A model generated the notes under the pieces. The model was not told where the DNA came from. It searched no databases and saw nothing but the letters and a program-made list of their open reading frames with translations. A DNA stretch of 64,000 bases from Arthrobacter ramosus (GTDB lineage Bacteria > Actinomycetota > Actinomycetes > Actinomycetales > Micrococcaceae), in contig NZ_BAAAWN010000001.1 of the NCBI RefSeq assembly GCF_039535095.1, forward strand, positions 2,480,001-2,544,000, given 5' to 3'. The position numbers were made by a program, and so were the translations under genes. Positions 57,006 to 64,000 of this stretch are shown piece after piece. How positions within the stretch are numbered: position 1 is the first letter of the stretch; each line of letters starts with the position of its first letter.

Positions 57006-59416
57006 CCCAACAGCAAGCCCTGCACCAGCCCAGCGGAACCAACTCCCCGGCCGGATCCGGGTTGTCCCACGCTGAGGTCACGGCCCGCACGGAAGCAGGA
57101 CTGACCAACAGAGTTCCGGATGGTCCAAGCAGAACCCTGTGGCAGATTCTCCGGGCCAACGTTCTGACGCTGTTCAACGCCGTCGTGGTCGGCAGCTTCG
57201 TGCTGCTGCTCCTGCTGGGGCAGTGGAGGGACGCACTGTTCGGCTTCGCCGCCCTGGGCAATGCCCTCATCGGCATCGTCCAGGAATACCGGGCTAAAAG
57301 ATCGCTGGATCGGCTCGCCATCCTCTACGCCCCACATGCCCGGGTGCTCCGTGACGGTGCCGTCCACGACCTTGCCGTCGAGGACATCGTCTGTGACGAC
57401 ATCCTCGTGCTGCGCACCGGCGATCAAGTGTCCGCGGACGCCGTCGTCCTCGACGGCGACGGACTGGAGCTTGACGAATCCCTGCTCACCGGCGAATCCG
57501 ATCCCGTCAGCAAAATGCCAGACGCCGAAGTACTTTCCGGCTCCAGCGTTGTCGCCGGCCACGGCACGGCACGAGTGGTCCGCGTCGGCGCCGACTCCTA
57601 CGCCAGCCGGCTCACCGCCGAGGCCAAACGCTTCTCCGTAGTCAACTCCGAGATCCGCAACAGTCTCAACAGGATCCTGCGATGGATCAGCTGGCTGTTG
57701 CTCCCCGTCATGGTCCTCGTCGTCAACGGGCAGATGCAGGCCAGCGGCGGTTGGGAGCAAGCAATCAGCACCGGGAACTGGAGAACCGGCGCAGTGGGGG
57801 CGGTCGCCAGTGTCATCGCCATGATCCCGCTGGGCCTTGTACTCCTGACCAGCGTCGCTTTCGCCGTCGGCGGGATACGGCTGGCCCGTGAGAAGGTCCT
57901 CATCCAGGAGTTGGCAGCCGTGGAAGGCCTGGCGCGCGTGGACATGCTCTGCCTGGACAAGACCGGCACCCTCACCGAAGGCCGGCTCGTATTCGACGCC
58001 GTACATGAAACCGGGGCGTTGTTGAACCCGGGCTGGAAACAAGTTCTGGGTTGGTTTGGTGCCGACCCCAACGCCAACGCCACTGCCCGATGCCTTGCCG
58101 AACCCTTCCCGTCCGGTGGCGGCCTTCGCCCGACCTCGACGGCGCCATTCTCTTCCGCCCGGAAATGGAGTGCCGTCAGCTTCAGCGCAGACCAAAATGA
58201 GGCGGGCACATGGGTGCTCGGCGCTCCGGACTTGGTCCTGCGAGAGGACATTGCAGGCACGGCAAACGCTCTCGCGGCCTCGGCCAGATTGGCATCAGCC
58301 GGGCTCCGTACGCTGATCCTGGCCCACGTGCCCGGACCACTGCCCATTCAGGACGCCGATGATGCCCGGTCGCCGGCCGGCTGTGCTCCGGTATGCCTGC
58401 TGACCTTCCGGGAGAAGGTGCGCCCGGACGCTGCAAAGATCCTTGCCTATTTCCGGGAGCAAGGCGTGGATCTGAAGATCATCTCCGGCGACGATCCGCG
58501 CACTGTCGCCGCGGTCGCCCGGGAAGTCGGATTGGATGCTGAAGCAGGCTATGACGCCCGGCTATTGCCAAAGGATCCGGGCCTGATGCAGGAAGTATTG
58601 AAGAACAACGTGGTTTTCGGACGGGTCACTCCGGCGCAGAAAAGAGACATGGTTCTGGCACTGCAAAGGGGAGGCCATACTGTCGCGATGACCGGTGACG
58701 GGGTCAACGACGCTCTGGCACTCAAAGAAGCGGACATCGGCATCGCCATGGATTCGGCCGCAGCCGCGACCAAGGCCGTATCCCGCCTCATCCTCCTGAA
58801 CGGTCGCCTCGATCGCCTTCCCCGGGTCGTCGCCGAGGGCAGACGCGTCATCGCTAACATCGAACGGGTTTCGGTTCTGTTCCTCAGCAAGACGGCCTAC
58901 GCCGTCGCCCTTTCCGTCATCTTCGGTTCGCTACTGTGGGATTTCCCGTTCCTTCCGCGCCAGCTCTCGGCCACGGACGGCCTCACCATCGGAATACCGG
59001 CGTTCTTCCTTGCCCTCATGCCCAATGCCCGGCCCTACAAGCCCGGATTCCTCAAACGCTCGCTCTCATTCGCCGTCCCGGCCGGGCTCATCGTCGCTGT
59101 CGCCGTATTTACAGTCAACGCCTACGCCACCGAAGTGGGAAGCTACCCAAGCGATGCCACCAGAACCGCCGCGTTCATCACGCTCTCACTCACTGGACTG
59201 TGGATACTTGCAGCGATTTCGCGGCCACTGAACTTGCGACGCGTAGGTATCATCGGAGCAATGTACGCCAGCCTGACCTTTGTGCTGACCGTGCCGCTTC
59301 TCCGGGACTTCTTCAGCCTGGAGTGGCCTCCCAACGGCCTCCTCCTGGCAGCCCTTGGCAGCGCACTCGGAGGAACCCTCGCCATTGAAATTCTAAGGCT
59401 CAGTACAAGTCGCTAG
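57002..59416 (+). CDS. Cation-translocating P-type ATPase (CtpE-like)
   Basis: An 804-residue P-type ATPase. The start region LSHAEVTARTEAGLTNRVPDG and helices 1-2, DESLLTGESDPV, the phosphorylation site CLDKTGTLTEGRLVFD, and the hinge MTGDGVNDALALKEADIGIAMDSAAAATKAVSRLIL fit the CtpE subgroup, for which calcium uptake has been reported in mycobacteria. GTG 57002 overlaps the phosphoketolase stop; the frame is open from 56912. The 3' end overlaps the convergent PNPOx-like gene by 17 bases. The substrate ion is inferred from the subgroup only. Confidence 0.85.
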   Translation: MTQQQALHQPSGTNSPAGSGLSHAEVTARTEAGLTNRVPDGPSRTLWQILRANVLTLFNAVVVGSFVLLLLLGQWRDALFGFAALGNALIGIVQEYRAKRSLDRLAILYAPHARVLRDGAVHDLAVEDIVCDDILVLRTGDQVSADAVVLDGDGLELDESLLTGESDPVSKMPDAEVLSGSSVVAGHGTARVVRVGADSYASRLTAEAKRFSVVNSEIRNSLNRILRWISWLLLPVMVLVVNGQMQASGGWEQAISTGNWRTGAVGAVASVIAMIPLGLVLLTSVAFAVGGIRLAREKVLIQELAAVEGLARVDMLCLDKTGTLTEGRLVFDAVHETGALLNPGWKQVLGWFGADPNANATARCLAEPFPSGGGLRPTSTAPFSSARKWSAVSFSADQNEAGTWVLGAPDLVLREDIAGTANALAASARLASAGLRTLILAHVPGPLPIQDADDARSPAGCAPVCLLTFREKVRPDAAKILAYFREQGVDLKIISGDDPRTVAAVAREVGLDAEAGYDARLLPKDPGLMQEVLKNNVVFGRVTPAQKRDMVLALQRGGHTVAMTGDGVNDALALKEADIGIAMDSAAAATKAVSRLILLNGRLDRLPRVVAEGRRVIANIERVSVLFLSKTAYAVALSVIFGSLLWDFPFLPRQLSATDGLTIGIPAFFLALMPNARPYKPGFLKRSLSFAVPAGLIVAVAVFTVNAYATEVGSYPSDATRTAAFITLSLTGLWILAAISRPLNLRRVGIIGAMYASLTFVLTVPLLRDFFSLEWPPNGLLLAALGSALGGTLAIEILRLSTSR

Positions 59417-59843
59417 GCGTGAGCTCGTCGTTTTCCGGTCCCCGGTGGATGCGCCTCCCGGTAATGGACGTCGGGACGATCTCAACGAAAACCCGCTTCT
59501 TTGTGGAGGTCAATTGTTGGCGGGGAATCCTTTCGGCGGCTTCAATCTCGGCACCGGACTCCAGTTGCCGAGCCTTGCCTTTAACCACGACGCTCCAGGC
59601 GGATTGGCTGCCTATCCCGTCCGTCTCCAACGCAACGTTGGCGTTGATCGTGAGCGCGAACAGCTTCTCTCCGGGATTTGTCCGCAGGAGGATTTTTCCG
59701 TCGTGGGCGACGAAGTTGATCGGATAGATCTCGGGTTCGTTGGCAATGCTCAGTGCCAACCGTCCCAACGTCGCGCCCAAAAGGATATTCCAGCATTCTT
59801 CCTCGTTCAGGACTTCTACGGGGTTTGTGGTATCCGGTGACAT
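59400..59843 (-). CDS. PNPOx-like flavoprotein, copy 4
   Basis: A 147-residue split-barrel protein with LNEEECWNILLGATLGRLAL, NEPEIYPINFVAHDGKILLRT, SAWSVVVKGKAR and a PTSITGRRIHRGPEN tail, so it belongs with copies 2 and 3. ATG 59843 was chosen because AAAGGA lies upstream; the frame from 59873 has no site. It is divergent from the cytochrome operon, and the DevR box at 59911-59925 lies 67 bases upstream. It may bind FMN or another flavin-like cofactor. Confidence 0.84.
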   Translation of the reverse strand: MSPDTTNPVEVLNEEECWNILLGATLGRLALSIANEPEIYPINFVAHDGKILLRTNPGEKLFALTINANVALETDGIGSQSAWSVVVKGKARQLESGAEIEAAERIPRQQLTSTKKRVFVEIVPTSITGRRIHRGPENDELTPSDLY

Positions 59844-59910
59844 GGTCGGTCCTTTCGATGGTCTGCAATCCAAGCGATTCCAGCATGCATGCGGCCCGCA
59901 TCATCCAATA

Positions 59911-59953
59911 GGGCCCTTGGACCCGTGTCTGTTGGCCAGCAAGCTTGTAGCGT
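59911..59953 (+). promoter_or_regulatory. DevR-box promoter of the cytochrome b operon
   Basis: The box GGGCCCTTGGACCCG (59911-59925, extended TA-GGGCC-CTTG-GACCC) is followed after exactly 22 nt by TAGCGT (59948-59953), the same -10 and spacing as at 47731. The predicted start near 59961 gives a leader of about 48 bases to the first gene. Confidence 0.7.
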
Positions 59954-60008
59954 CGTTCCTACGGAAGGCTTCCCACCCAAGGTTCGCCCTTCATCGAAAG
60001 AGGCCATG

Positions 60009-60176
60009 ATGCTCGGAATACAACAGACGGATGCTGGAATGCCGGATCCCGGAATCTATTTCCAGTGGGGTGATTTCCTGATCCAATTCGGCAATCTGAT
60101 GGTCATTGCCATTATGGTCGCGTTATTTGTTCTCGCTCTGGTCGTTCCGTTTCCGGGCCGAAGGAGCCGGAAATGA
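60009..60176 (+). CDS. Small single-helix membrane protein, 55 residues
   Basis: ATG 60009 has GAAAGAGG 5 nt upstream (ATG 60006 is the alternative). The protein has an exposed N-terminus of about 25 residues (MLGIQQTDAGMPDPGIYFQW), one hydrophobic helix (NLMVIAIMVALFVLALVVPF) and a basic end GRRSRK, giving an outside-to-inside topology. Its stop overlaps the cytochrome b start by 4 nt. No family is recognised; size and coupling suggest a small subunit of the cytochrome complex, like the small helices of bc1, b6f or bd oxidases. Confidence 0.75.
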   Translation: MLGIQQTDAGMPDPGIYFQWGDFLIQFGNLMVIAIMVALFVLALVVPFPGRRSRK

Positions 60177-60880
60177 CCGTTGACCATGAGCCTATTTCAA
60201 CTGCTGACGGCGGCGAGCCACGCTTTTCCACCTGGACAGGCAAGGCCCGGGGCTGGGCCTTGCGCCGGCTGCCGCCGGACAAGCTGCTTCCCGAAGGCCA
60301 ACCGAGCTACGTATCGTCCTGGATATACGTTTTCGGCATGGGTGCCGTTGCCGCCCTCGTCTACATCATTGGATCCGGCATCGTGCTGACACTGAACGGT
60401 CCCACCTGGTTCCATGTCTCCAGTCTTGGCCGTTTCATCAACAGCACCCATTTGTGGAGCGTTGAACTGTTCTTCATGTTCATGGTGATCCACCTCTGGG
60501 GCAAGTTCTGGATGGCAGCCTGGCGAGGCGGGCGCGTACTGACCTGGATCACCGGGATGCTCGCGTTCGTCGTCTCGATCGTAACGGCCTTCACCGGATA
60601 CCTGCTTCAAACAAATTTTGACTCGCAATGGATTGCCTTCCAAGCCAAAGACGCCCTCAACGCCGTCGGTATAGGTGCCTGGTTCAACGTCGCCGATCTA
60701 GGCCAGATACTCATGTGGCACGTCACGCTCCTCCCCCTGGCCGTCGCCGTCGTCGTCGCCCTCCACGTCGTGCTCGTCCGGATGCACGGCGTAGTGCCTC
60801 CGCTGGAGGCCGACGCATCCGACGCCCAACTGCGCCCAGCGACACCAAACCCGGCCGCGGACTTCGAGGACAAGAAATGA
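60173..60880 (+). CDS. Cytochrome b N-terminal-domain protein (b6-like, four helices)
   Basis: A 235-residue di-heme cytochrome b. Helix B has two histidines 14 apart in HLWSVELFFMFMVIH; helix D has two 15 apart in HVTLLPLAVAVVVALH, as in cytochrome b6. The segment RVLTWITGMLAFVVSIVTAFTG is the quinone-side loop. The C-terminal domain (subunit IV type) of a full cytochrome b is absent. There is no Rieske or cytochrome c gene nearby, so it is not a standard bc1 complex. Coupled ATGA overlaps on both sides tie it to the small protein and the 317-residue protein. Confidence 0.85.
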   Translation: MTVDHEPISTADGGEPRFSTWTGKARGWALRRLPPDKLLPEGQPSYVSSWIYVFGMGAVAALVYIIGSGIVLTLNGPTWFHVSSLGRFINSTHLWSVELFFMFMVIHLWGKFWMAAWRGGRVLTWITGMLAFVVSIVTAFTGYLLQTNFDSQWIAFQAKDALNAVGIGAWFNVADLGQILMWHVTLLPLAVAVVVALHVVLVRMHGVVPPLEADASDAQLRPATPNPAADFEDKK

Positions 60881-61830
60881 CAAAAACCCCAGTATCAACC
60901 TCGTGGCGCACACGGAACGACATCGCCAGCAGGCCATGGGGCGGCACATTGCGCGAATACGACCTGTTCAAGGAGCTCGCTGTTGGAGTAGTCGTTGTCG
61001 GGCTGCTGGTTCTCGGCCTCTCCGCGGTCTTCAGCTCGCCGGACGACCCGAGTGTGACCCTCAAGTCATGGGCGCAGGCCCAGCCCGCGGATTTCGTGGC
61101 AACCGCCACCGCCGAACTTGGAGGCACCAGCCGCACAGCAGGGTACGGACCACCCTACAATTCGACGCCCGATGCCTCGCAAAAACTCGGCCCGATCGAT
61201 CTGCAAAGCCTTTCCGGCGTACGGCTCCCGATCGACACCGGCAACGACCTCGTCATCGGCCCGCTCCAAACCCTTCCAACACCCCCGGCCGCCATCGACG
61301 AATGGACGAAGGCTAGCGACGCCCAACACACCGCCTGGACCGCCGCGTACGGGGACGCACTCAGCAAAGCCCCGGACAACGACCCGGCGAAGGTTCCGGC
61401 CGGCGACTACGGCCCGGTACCGGCCCTCACCGGAGCCCTTCTGGCCATGGCGCAGCAAGGGACCCTTGATCCGGTGCTGGGCGCAAAAGGTTTGTTCTAC
61501 AACACCGACTACAAAGCCAGCATTCTGTTCCTCGGCGACGGCAGCTACTTCCCCGGCCTTGCCGACGCCCAGCATCTGACAGGCGACCAGTGGGGAATGA
61601 TGAATGAAACGGGGAACTACCCCGGCCAGTCCTGGCTCTGGCTCTTCTCCGCCCTTTACCAAGTGGAACCGTTCAAATCATCGCCGAACGCCGACGTACT
61701 CGTCGTGTTTTCCATGGTGATCCTAACGCTCCTCCTGACCCTGGTGCCCTTCATCCCCGGACTCAGGTCGTTGCCCCGCCGCATCCCTGTGCACCGGCTG
61801 ATCTGGAGGGACTACTACAAGCACCGGTAG
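60877..61830 (+). CDS. Uncharacterised cytochrome-b-associated membrane protein, 317 residues
   Basis: No named family is recognised. A cytoplasmic N-terminus (about 30 residues) precedes one helix near 33-55 (LAVGVVVVGLLVLGLSAVF), then an extracytoplasmic region of about 210 residues (PDDPSVTLKSWAQAQPADFV, LPIDTGNDLVIG, WGMMNETGNYPGQSWLWLFS), and a second helix near 272-295. The PDDP start after helix 1 and the second helix are reminiscent of subunit-IV-like partners of b6-type cytochromes. The outer domain has no heme CxxCH and no Rieske motif. It is translationally coupled to cytochrome b. Confidence 0.7.
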   Translation: MTKTPVSTSWRTRNDIASRPWGGTLREYDLFKELAVGVVVVGLLVLGLSAVFSSPDDPSVTLKSWAQAQPADFVATATAELGGTSRTAGYGPPYNSTPDASQKLGPIDLQSLSGVRLPIDTGNDLVIGPLQTLPTPPAAIDEWTKASDAQHTAWTAAYGDALSKAPDNDPAKVPAGDYGPVPALTGALLAMAQQGTLDPVLGAKGLFYNTDYKASILFLGDGSYFPGLADAQHLTGDQWGMMNETGNYPGQSWLWLFSALYQVEPFKSSPNADVLVVFSMVILTLLLTLVPFIPGLRSLPRRIPVHRLIWRDYYKHR

Positions 61831-61833
61831 TCC

Positions 61834-61845
61834 CGCCTGCAGGCG
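61834..61845. terminator. Short palindrome between convergent operons
   Basis: CGCCTGCAGGCG is a perfect palindrome 4 bases after the cytochrome operon stop and 21 before the ferredoxin stop of the opposing operon. A weak bidirectional stop is possible. Confidence 0.35.
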
Positions 61846-61866
61846 CCCGGACTGAGGCCAACAGTG

Positions 61867-62091
61867 TCATTGGTGCAGTGTGAGCGCTTGCGTAGGGCAG
61901 AGCGCCACTGCGTCCTGGGCCGCGTATTCGAGCTTTTGAGGGATTGCAATTTCGGACCCGCCACGGCCCACCGGGTATCCCCAATCGTCGCGCGTGAGCA
62001 GCTCCGGAAGTAATTCGATGCAAAGGCCCCGGCCGTCGCAACGGGTCCAATCGATGTGCATTGTGGTGCGGGGCAGCTTTCGGTCTGTCAT
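61867..62091 (-). CDS. [3Fe-4S]-type ferredoxin
   Basis: A 74-residue ferredoxin with three cysteines: C18 and C24 in TRCDGRGLCIELLPELL and C65 in ALCPTQAL, the CxxxGxC...CP pattern of single-cluster [3Fe-4S] ferredoxins that often serve cytochromes P450. No P450 gene is near. ATG 62091 is preferred because it overlaps the upstream stop as ATGA; a start at 62106 is also open. As the last gene of the operon it probably passes electrons between the NuoF-like flavoprotein and the membrane heme protein. Confidence 0.82.
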   Translation of the reverse strand: MTDRKLPRTTMHIDWTRCDGRGLCIELLPELLTRDDWGYPVGRGGSEIAIPQKLEYAAQDAVALCPTQALTLHQ

Positions 62092-63311
62092 CGGAGCGCC
62101 TCGCATCGCCCTTGCAGGTGTGCTCCGACGTCGGAGGCAAAAGCCGTCAGGGCGCTGAGTGCAAGCCGGGCGGTCCCGTCCGGATGGGCACAGCTACCCC
62201 GGCCGGTTACCAGCGCAGCGAGCCGGCTAATCTCCTGTGGAAGTTTCCCGTTGGTGTCTCCGTAAGCCAGACGCGCGAACACGCTCGCGATGGCGGGTAG
62301 GCCATTGATGCAGGGACCACACTGGCGTGCTGACTGGCCCGCCAGGTAGGCCAGAATGTCCGCAGTAGCTGAGAGGCCGCAGGCCCCGGACCCCAGCGTC
62401 ATAATGATTCCGGCACCGGTCCGGGCACCCACCGGGGCCAACCCTTCCTTTGAGAACCGTGCATCCAGCTGGTCCACGGCGAGCCACGTGCCGTGGTATC
62501 CACCCACCAGGGCTGCCCGGACCGAATGCAGATCGACGCCGGTACTCACGAGGATCTCCGTCAGGCGCACACCGGTCGGGATTTCGTAGACCCTTGGTCC
62601 GGCCGTGTTCCCGGACAGGGTGATGAGCCTGGACCCTGGCGCGGAACCGGTTCCGACGCCGCGGAACCAGGCAGAACCGAAGCGCGAGATCAGTGCGAGG
62701 TGAGCGAGTGTCTCCACGTTGTGCACCAGTGTCGGCCGCCCATTCAGGCCGCTGTTGGTCAACCGCTTTGTTCGGTCCCCCGGAACAGCCATGCCGCCGG
62801 AAATAGCGCTGACGACTGCCGTTGCTTCTCCCGAGATAAACGTATCGGGCGCTTCGTGCAGGCGTATGCGCGCCTCCCCGCGCTCTTTCAAGGCGCGGGC
62901 GACGGGAGCTAGCTGCTCCGCGCCGGCATACAAGTGCAGTTCCTTGGCGCCAAGGCTCCGGCCGGCGATCAGGATGCCGTCGATCACCAAATGGGGGGCG
63001 TTGTGCAGCAGGGCTGCGTCCTTCTGGCTCAGCGGTTCACCTTCTGCACCGTTGGCGACGACGACCGGCCGCCGTCCATCTGCGGGGACCGACGCCAACT
63101 TTTGCCAGGCCGCAAATCCAGCCCCGCCGCGACCATCGAGCCCGGACTGCAACAGTTCGTCAATCAACCGCGCCCGGTCCATCGCCGGGAGCGGACCAAA
63201 GGCTGCCTGGTGGCTGCCGAAATCAGCTGAACCGGCGGCGAACAATCGCGTTGTACCGGCTGGACCGGCAACATGGTCCCGGAGGCTGACGGTGCTCTGA
63301 TCAGATGTCAT
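62088..63311 (-). CDS. NuoF-like NADH-binding flavoprotein with SLBB and [4Fe-4S] region
   Basis: A 407-residue protein related to the NADH-oxidising subunit of complex I. The FMN/NADH glycine loop GRGGAGFAAWQKLASV (from residue 60) and VVANGAEGEPLSQKD are intact. An SLBB-like segment follows (YEIPTGVRLTEIL), and the C-terminal cluster region has C331 and C334 in QCGPC plus C374 in GSCAHP. NuoF normally has a fourth cysteine, and I see only three in the usual places. ATG 63311 overlaps the stop of the upstream membrane gene (ATGA). It is not part of a nuo cluster, so it is a stand-alone NADH input module. Confidence 0.82.
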   Translation of the reverse strand: MTSDQSTVSLRDHVAGPAGTTRLFAAGSADFGSHQAAFGPLPAMDRARLIDELLQSGLDGRGGAGFAAWQKLASVPADGRRPVVVANGAEGEPLSQKDAALLHNAPHLVIDGILIAGRSLGAKELHLYAGAEQLAPVARALKERGEARIRLHEAPDTFISGEATAVVSAISGGMAVPGDRTKRLTNSGLNGRPTLVHNVETLAHLALISRFGSAWFRGVGTGSAPGSRLITLSGNTAGPRVYEIPTGVRLTEILVSTGVDLHSVRAALVGGYHGTWLAVDQLDARFSKEGLAPVGARTGAGIIMTLGSGACGLSATADILAYLAGQSARQCGPCINGLPAIASVFARLAYGDTNGKLPQEISRLAALVTGRGSCAHPDGTARLALSALTAFASDVGAHLQGRCEALR

Positions 63312-63877
63312 CGGGTTTCCTGGCGGCGCACGTTCCGGTATTCGACAAAGTCCTCGTGCAGCCTCCACGCGATGGCCCCTCCAACTGCCATCACGCAAAA
63401 CACCGCAAGGACGAGGAACCAGAGCTCACGACCGTTCGTGCCATTTCCTATGGCATGAAGCACCGACACAGGCCACATCGCATAGACCAGCCAGTGAACG
63501 GTTTTGAACACCTTGGGACCGATCCGGTTGCGCAGCAAAGCGGTGATGGTCACGACGACAAGGAGATCGAAGGCTATCGTCCCAAGTCCGAGCCAGAATG
63601 GCTTGTATGCCCCCAGGAAGGGAACGAAGAAATCGACCAGCCTCAGTTGGGCAAATGGATCAAAGAGCAAGGACACAACGTGGACCACAACAAACAGCAC
63701 CGAGAAGAGTGAGACATTGCGGTGTACCAACGTGACTGCAAATCTCGGGATCCCCACGACAGCCCGCCCAGAGCGGACGCCAATTCCCAGCAGGACGGAA
63801 AGTGTCAGGAGCACGAGGGCCACCACGCCGGAGCCTCGGCCCACCGCCCAAAGAGCCTGATCGAATACGGTGTTCAT
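63308..63877 (-). CDS. Ferric-reductase-like heme b membrane protein
   Basis: A 189-residue protein with about six helices. Histidines suited to heme binding lie in TLVHRNVSLFSVLFVVVHVVSL (two, 14 apart on one helix) and in KTVHWLVYAMWPVSVLHAIG (two, 13 apart on another), the pattern of the ferric-reductase/NOX/MsrQ transmembrane domain. The FAD and NADPH domains of true ferric reductases are absent; their role may be taken by the NuoF-like protein and ferredoxin encoded downstream. ATG 63877 is taken as the start, with a weak ribosome site. It is the first gene of this operon. Confidence 0.82.
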   Translation of the reverse strand: MNTVFDQALWAVGRGSGVVALVLLTLSVLLGIGVRSGRAVVGIPRFAVTLVHRNVSLFSVLFVVVHVVSLLFDPFAQLRLVDFFVPFLGAYKPFWLGLGTIAFDLLVVVTITALLRNRIGPKVFKTVHWLVYAMWPVSVLHAIGNGTNGRELWFLVLAVFCVMAVGGAIAWRLHEDFVEYRNVRRQETR

Positions 63878-64000
63878 GATTGACCCGCCATCTCGTCCGG
63901 AGGCCAGCCACCGCAAGTGGATACCCTGCCTGCACTGTCAACCAAGCGGGCAGGCACGCCTAAGTCCCGCAACCACGACGGCGCGCGGCGGCCCCGCACC
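63878..64000 (-). promoter_or_regulatory. Promoter region of the electron-transfer operon
   Basis: 123 bases up to the window edge. On the minus strand a perfect left half of a DosR box, GGGACTTA (63968-63961), lies about 85 bases before the start, but the right half does not match. A TTGACA lies further down without a good -10. Control by DevR is possible but not shown. Confidence 0.35.

Overview
The window is high-GC DNA with actinobacterial features: GTG and TTG starts, strong Shine-Dalgarno sites, many 4-base ATGA/GTGA gene overlaps, an MmyB-type XRE regulator and a DosR/DosS-like pair. The protein families and gene order suggest a soil member of the Micrococcaceae (Arthrobacter or Pseudarthrobacter type). 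This assignment is inferred from gene content only. No rRNA, tRNA or CRISPR array was seen.

Region A (1-12323, +) is one long, tightly spaced set of 13 genes that looks like a single operon. It holds a peptide-type ABC importer (end of the binding protein, two ATPases, two permeases), two D-2-hydroxyacid dehydrogenases, a fumarylacetoacetate-hydrolase-family enzyme, a PLP D-amino-acid dehydratase-like enzyme, a RidA protein, an N-acyl-D-amino-acid deacylase, an unrecognised 408-residue protein and an AroQ chorismate mutase-fold protein. It probably imports and breaks down an N-acylated or peptide-bound D-amino acid. Acetyl-CoA synthetase follows.

Region B (14451-23900) has an aldo/keto reductase divergent from an MmyB-like regulator. 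Three secreted phosphatase-type proteins follow on the minus strand (a propeller-phosphoesterase fusion, a phospholipase C-like protein and a Tat-exported purple-acid-phosphatase-like enzyme).

Region C (24146-38700) handles sugar acids. A minus-strand operon (L-fuconate dehydratase-like, 2-keto-3-deoxypentonate dehydratase, alpha-ketoglutaric semialdehyde dehydrogenase, with an upstream GntR gene and a perfect 15-bp inverted operator) forms a Weimberg-like route to 2-oxoglutarate. Next to it is a duplicated four-carbon acid locus (two PdxA2, one intact and one internally deleted DUF1537 kinase, an MFS carrier, a metallo-beta-lactamase-fold hydrolase, two DeoR regulators and a remnant that looks like a KdgT permease).

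Region D (38695-42549) has a LysR/MFS divergent pair and then a gene graveyard: a dead copy of the region B regulator with its promoter, a broken antitoxin/Doc toxin pair and an IS3 scrap.

Region E (42550-63900) is a compact hypoxia/dormancy island around a DevR/DosR-like regulator and a DevS/DosS-like GAF kinase that keeps the heme-ligand histidine. It includes universal stress proteins, four PNPOx-like flavoproteins, alcohol dehydrogenase, acetate kinase plus phosphoketolase (acetyl-phosphate to ATP), two P-type ATPases, a cytochrome-b membrane complex and a ferredoxin/NuoF-like/ferric-reductase-like electron-transfer operon. Palindromes resembling the mycobacterial DosR box recur in front of these genes. 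At three of them the box lies exactly 22 nt before a TAGCGT/TAGCCT -10 element. This self-consistent regulon, with two unassigned redox complexes, is the most interesting part of the window.
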